From: Acidobacteriaceae bacterium
GTDB taxonomy: Bacteria; Acidobacteriota; Terriglobia; Bryobacterales; Bryobacteraceae
Direction of reading: 5' to 3'
Assembly (NCBI GenBank): GCA_019245255.1
Contig: JAFARV010000693.1
Coordinates: forward strand, 1-9,855
DNA: 9,855 nucleotides
Shown: positions 6,512 through 9,855 of the stretch, one piece after another
How positions within the stretch are numbered: the stretch's first letter is position 1
Layout of the letters: each line of letters begins with the position of its first letter
Translations under genes and position numbers: made by a program
Notes under the pieces: model-generated
Told to the model about the DNA's origin: nothing
What the model saw: only the letters and a program-made list of their open reading frames with translations
Database searches by the model: none

Positions 6512-7458
6512 TGGCCGATCACGGGAGCCGCTGGGGCGACATGTGCCGGGCAGCCGTGGGTGGGGCGTCCGGCAAAAGACCGTTTGGCGCTGGCCGCCGC
6601 ATTCATCGCCAAGGCCGTGTATGGCATTGAGACCACGCGCGGTCTCATCGAACAGATGCGGCAGGATCGGCAATTGCGCTGTATCTGCGGCTGGAATAGC
6701 GCCTGCAGAATCCCGCACGCATCGACATTCTCGCGCGCGACGCCACCGCCATCGAAGCGCGTGAAAGCTTTCCGCAGTCCCACCCGGAAAAGAAAAGGCA
6801 GAAGTATCAGCGCCGCCCAAGCGCGCCAAAGCCTGCCAGCGCGGCACGCGTTTAGAGACCGCCAGCGAAAGCAAGCCTTGGCCGAGCAACTCGCGACGCT
6901 GCCACAGGAATGCAGCATCGGCACGAAGAAGAGCAGCAAAGGCCATCAGCAATATTGGCGCGGTTATAAATTGCATCTCGATGTAGCCGACGGCAAATTC
7001 CGATCAGCGCTCTGCTGACCGGGGCCAGCGTGCATGATTCGCAAGCAGCCATCCCGCTGATGACCATGAGCAGCGAGCGCGTGACGTATTTATACGAACT
7101 GATGGACTCGGCTTATGATTCACGTGCTATTCGCGAGCACAGCCTGCAACTCGGCCACCGTCCCATCACCGATCACCCCAAGCGTCGGCGCAAAGTGGGC
7201 GAATACAAAGTTCCGCTGCGCAAGAACTCGCGTTCCTGGAAGCGGGTGATTGAAACCGAAACGCGTGCCGAAGAAATGACCTGGGCTGAGCAGGACCGCT
7301 TCGCCGAACGCACCATGGTGGAGCGCGTCTTCAGCCGATTGAAACACGAGTTCGGAGCGCGTGTCATTCGCGTACGCGGCGCACGCAAGATCATGGCTCA
7401 TCTCATGTTTGGCGTGCTCGCGCTCACCGTCGATCAACTGCTCAAGCTCACCGGCTAA
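6512..7458 (+). pseudogene. Degenerate DDE transposase (DDE_Tnp_1-like) of an insertion sequence
   Basis: Transposase similarity runs across the stretch but changes frame repeatedly. Frame 2 gives the N-terminal part (GRPAKDRLALAAAFIAKAVYG, then IPHASTFSRA, to about 6737). Frame 1 then gives DILARDATAIEARE (from about 6724), which carries the first catalytic aspartate. Frame 2 returns for LAEQLATLPQECSIGTKKSSKGH through YKLHLDVADGK (to about 6995), and frame 1 finishes with ALLTGASVHDSQAAIPL, LMDSAYDS (second aspartate), VERVFSRLKHEFG (the glutamate) and MAHLMFGVLALTVDQL to TAA at 7456-7458. The jump from STFSRA straight to RDATAIEARE omits a segment present in relatives, so an internal deletion is likely. 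One base appears lost near 6995-6998. There is no proper start codon. The element is dead. Confidence 0.85.
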
Positions 7459-7764
7459 TTCGTCACGCTCGCCTGGTCTTGCACTGGTGCTTTGCAAAGC
7501 ATCCTCAGTCGCGGCGTGCCTAGGTTGTAACCGTGATCTACTTTTCCGCACAAAGCGACGCTCCAATCAACCGGCAGATATCGCTGGCCCCTCTGTCAAG
7601 CTCCCCGCGTCCCGAGTTTTGCAACTCGGTCACGGATTTCGAAAAAAAAGTTTCTGGCTAAGAATCAGGACGTTAGGCTGCGAAATTGGCGCTCGGCGGA
7701 AGGCCTACCCGGGATTCTGAGTGCGGCGAACCGAAGAACCGGTTCCCGGAGAGCCCAACCCAGA
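7459..7764. other. Gene-free stretch between transposase remnant and glycosyltransferase
   Basis: I see no credible gene in these 306 bases. They contain a perfect 14-base palindrome TGCTTTGCAAAGCA (7488-7501). They also hold a clean hairpin, CCGAGTT (7612-7618) and AACTCGG (7623-7629) around TTGC, with an A8 run about 14 bases downstream (7643-7650). A weaker inverted pair is AGAATC (7661-7666) and GATTCT (7713-7718). GGAGAG at 7748-7753 is the probable ribosome-binding site of the next gene. Left-over insertion-sequence end and leader sequence probably share this space; no known riboswitch was recognised. Confidence 0.5.
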
Positions 7765-8775
7765 ATGAGTGTCGTTTTAGCTTACAAAAATTTCGCAGCA
7801 AACAGAAATATCAGCCACATTGGACTAGGTGTCGCAGCAATCAACACCGCCAAAGTGCTCCGTCGTGAAGGCATCGAGGCGCACGTATGGCCAATCGTAA
7901 ACTCAAGCGAGCTTCGCACGCGGCTCGAGGCAACGCCAGCAAAGGATGTCATCATCTCGGCTCCATGGATACCGAGCAATGAGCTTATGAAGCTTGCGGA
8001 CGATTTTCCCGAAACGCAGTTTGCGGTCAACTGTCATTCAAACGTCGGATTTCTGCAGGCGGACCGCAACGGCGTGAAGCTGGTGCGGGAACTGATGGAA
8101 CTCGAGACGGGAACGCATAACATTCACCTTGCGGGCAATTCCCGGCGATTCTGCAATTGGGTTCAGGCGGCATTCTTCGCACCCTGTACATACTTGCCGA
8201 ACCTCTACTATCTTGATTCGAACGCGACGAAGCATCGCCAAATGGCTTTCAGCGGCGGGACTCTGCGTATCGGCATCTTCGGAGCGACTCGTCCGTTGAA
8301 GAACCTGATGAGCGCCGCGGCCGCTGCGCTCGAAATTGCACGGGGGCAGCGTGCCTCGTTAGAGTTGTGGATGTCCGGAGGGCGCGCTGAGGGCGGCGGG
8401 GAAACGGTACTCGCAGCCGTGAAGGAAATGCTCGAAGGACTGCCGGATGTGAAGCTGATGCTCAACGGCTGGCAGTCATGGCCGAAGTTCCGACAACTGG
8501 TTCGTCACATGCATCTGCTGCTGCAGCCGAGTTACACAGAATCTTTCAATATGGTCACCGCTGACGGAGTTGCTGAAGGCGTAGCGTCTGTTGTGTCCGA
8601 AGCTGTGGACTGGGCTCCCGACTACTGGAAGGCAGATGTCGATGACGTTCTTGACGTCGCACGGGTGGGGCGCCAGATCCTGAATGACCATCGGGCGGCG
8701 CAGGACGGATTGCAGGCGTTGCAATCGTACGTCGAGGACGGCCTGATCGCGTATCGGAAGTTCCTCACAAACTGA
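7765..8775 (+). CDS. GT-B-fold glycosyltransferase-like protein (GT4-like C-terminal half)
   Basis: A 336-residue cytosolic protein with no signal peptide or membrane helix. Residues 1-160 look like an N-terminal Rossmann half (GLGVAAINTAKVLRREGIEAHVW, DVIISAPWIP). A new half starts with LRIGIFGATRPLKN (167-180), the usual opening of a GT-B nucleotide-sugar domain. Residues 252-282 (LLQPSYTESFNMVTADGVAEGVASVVSEAV) correspond to the donor-binding region of family 4, with E259 and D267 giving an E-x7-D variant of the E-x7-E motif. Sugar and acceptor are unknown, and no other glycan genes are in view. GGAGAG lies 11 bases before the ATG. It is convergent with the next gene across 38 bases. A divergent or inactive family member is possible because the motif is not canonical. 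Confidence 0.7.
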   Translation: MSVVLAYKNFAANRNISHIGLGVAAINTAKVLRREGIEAHVWPIVNSSELRTRLEATPAKDVIISAPWIPSNELMKLADDFPETQFAVNCHSNVGFLQADRNGVKLVRELMELETGTHNIHLAGNSRRFCNWVQAAFFAPCTYLPNLYYLDSNATKHRQMAFSGGTLRIGIFGATRPLKNLMSAAAAALEIARGQRASLELWMSGGRAEGGGETVLAAVKEMLEGLPDVKLMLNGWQSWPKFRQLVRHMHLLLQPSYTESFNMVTADGVAEGVASVVSEAVDWAPDYWKADVDDVLDVARVGRQILNDHRAAQDGLQALQSYVEDGLIAYRKFLTN

Positions 8776-8813
8776 AAATCGCGCGGCGCCAATTGCGGCA
8801 GTGATGCGAACCG

Positions 8814-9855
8814 CTATCGCACAGGGTGCTCGGCGGAGGCGAGCTTAAGCTTCCAGTTCGATATTTCACTGTTCGCGACCTGCAGGTGTGACCCGAAAAA
8901 GTAAAGACGTCCAGTTGCCGGCCCGTCAGGCGCGGCTTTGAACCGCATCGCCAAGTAATACGGAGGTATTGCCTGATAGTAAAGAGTTGTGCGGACTGAA
9001 CAGGTTTTCGGGTCAACTTGACTGGGCAGAGTTATTCGATAGGTAGTACGGTCGGTTCCGCTCCCATCCTGGTATTCCGGATCGAGTCGAGCTTCTCCTT
9101 TCGGAAAAGTTGCTTCCAGAAACTCACCTGATAACGAAGGATCGGGGCCGAGTGCGCTCCATCCGAGAGGGAGAAGGCGATTGTCCTTTACTACCTGGTC
9201 ACGGCGCACAAAGTTCGTTGTGAACTTGCCTTCCGAGTCCGTGGTCAGTTCCTCGTAAATCTGGACCTGATCCTCCGCATCGATGACTTCGCGATGCGGT
9301 TGGAATGCCTGGCGGATTGTCCCGCTGCGGGCTGAAGACGACGCAAAAAACTCAGAGGGTAAGGGTTCGCCACGTCCATCCACGATGACTCCAAGATCAT
9401 TGGTGCGCCCTGACGACCAAACAGGCCGTTGCTGTGGATCAAGTACCATGAGTTCGATAAACGCACGGCGGAATCCGACTCCACTGGGCAGCCGGTGTCC
9501 TGTCAAATTCGTAACAGTTACGTCAGCGTTGATCGTCGATCCCGAAGAGTAAACGCTGACCTCAACCCTGGCCGTCTGCGACTGGGCCTGTTGAACAAAG
9601 TTATTCAGTGCGTTCGGAATACCCGTATCGGAAACACTCATATAGTCGCTGGTGCGGACGCCCAGGATGTCAGCGAACTGGTTAAAGAATTCCAGCAAAA
9701 AGGCGTTAAGACCCTGAAATGTGTGCCGAACGAAGCCCTTCCCCCGCTCGCGTACACGAATCTCCACATCGGGAACCCGGCCCAGGACCGGCGGATAGGT
9801 GTTGTCTTCGATAATCGCGATGCGCTCTTTCAGTTGGTCAATATCGAAATTCTTG
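8814..9855 (-). CDS. C-terminal part of a large, probably exported protein (multiheme-cytochrome-associated type), N-terminus beyond the window
   Basis: The frame is open to the right edge (347 visible codons, starting KNFDIDQLKERIAIIEDN), so the start lies outside; GTG 9767 is internal, not the true start. After a helical section (HTFQGLNAFLLEFFNQFADILG) comes a beta-rich domain: ARVEVSVYSSGSTINADVTVTNLTGHRLPSG, then GFRRAFIELMVLD, QVQIYEELTTDSEGKF, LLPLGWSALGPDPSL and LYYQAIPPYYL. I recall this arrangement from acidobacterial exported proteins carrying CXXCH heme motifs further N-terminal; the conserved His in RHTFQG and TGHRLPSG would fit, but no CXXCH is in view and only one cysteine is visible. 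The cytochrome assignment is therefore inference. It is convergent with the glycosyltransferase; no terminator is visible between them. Confidence 0.7.
   Translation of the reverse strand, partial: KNFDIDQLKERIAIIEDNTYPPVLGRVPDVEIRVRERGKGFVRHTFQGLNAFLLEFFNQFADILGVRTSDYMSVSDTGIPNALNNFVQQAQSQTARVEVSVYSSGSTINADVTVTNLTGHRLPSGVGFRRAFIELMVLDPQQRPVWSSGRTNDLGVIVDGRGEPLPSEFFASSSARSGTIRQAFQPHREVIDAEDQVQIYEELTTDSEGKFTTNFVRRDQVVKDNRLLPLGWSALGPDPSLSGEFLEATFPKGEARLDPEYQDGSGTDRTTYRITLPSQVDPKTCSVRTTLYYQAIPPYYLAMRFKAAPDGPATGRLYFFGSHLQVANSEISNWKLKLASAEHPVR

Noticed and set aside
6288..6764. 158-residue plus-strand frame across the NDT-like gene and transposase remnant
   Set aside because: It is an out-of-frame reading spanning two unrelated sequences, with no motif of its own.
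6517..7538. GATCACGG (6517-6524) and CCGTGATC (7531-7538) as terminal inverted repeats of the insertion sequence
   Set aside because: The 8-base match does not extend on either side and there is no flanking target duplication; chance is a fair explanation.
1..9855. CRISPR array, tRNA or rRNA genes, prophage or a recognisable defence island
   Set aside because: No regularly spaced repeats, cloverleaf-like sequence, ribosomal RNA or phage structural genes were seen on either strand.

Overview
The window looks like chromosomal DNA of an acidobacterium. The main reason is the left end: a fused, ATPase-less MacB-type permease with the N-terminal prefix and duplicated layout of the acidobacterial ADOP family, preceded on the same strand by a short PadR regulator of the type that accompanies it. 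The moderately high GC content, the ArsA ATPase with an HSP20-like tail and the partial protein at the right edge all fit. This assignment rests on family recognition, not on a database search.

Layout. Positions 1-2139 (minus) hold the ADOP-type permease, cut at its C-terminus by the window edge. Its PadR regulator lies at 2202-2540 and a secreted or anchored helical-repeat (TPR-like) protein at about 2647-3597, all on the minus strand. A divergent control region (about 3598-3773) separates this cluster from a plus-strand pair: an ArsA/GET3-type ATPase (3774-4982) and an 80-residue helical protein (4979-5221) that overlaps it by 4 bases. The control region carries two copies of ATGTTG-N5-CTACAT, 30 bp apart, whose ATGT...ACAT ends resemble PadR operators. 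PadR may therefore control genes beyond its own permease.

Twin perfect hairpins (5239-5272) lie in the gap where the ArsA pair converges on a DeoR/GlpR-type repressor (5323-6078, minus). The repressor is divergent from a small nucleoside 2-deoxyribosyltransferase-like (DUF4406-like) protein (6140-6511, plus). The short gap between them holds direct repeats in helical phase and an inverted repeat, so the repressor probably controls this gene and itself.

Positions 6512-7458 are the wreck of one DDE transposase, with several frameshifts and an apparent internal deletion. After a gene-free stretch of about 300 bp comes an orphan GT-B-like glycosyltransferase (7765-8775, plus). Converging on it from the right edge is the C-terminal part of a large protein (8814-9855, minus) that resembles the non-heme tail of acidobacterial multiheme cytochrome-type proteins.

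No CRISPR array, tRNA, rRNA, prophage module or clear defence system was seen. The most interesting material is regulatory: the paired dyads at 3638-3684 and the phased repeats at 6079-6128, plus the tightly coupled ArsA-HSP20 and small-protein pair.
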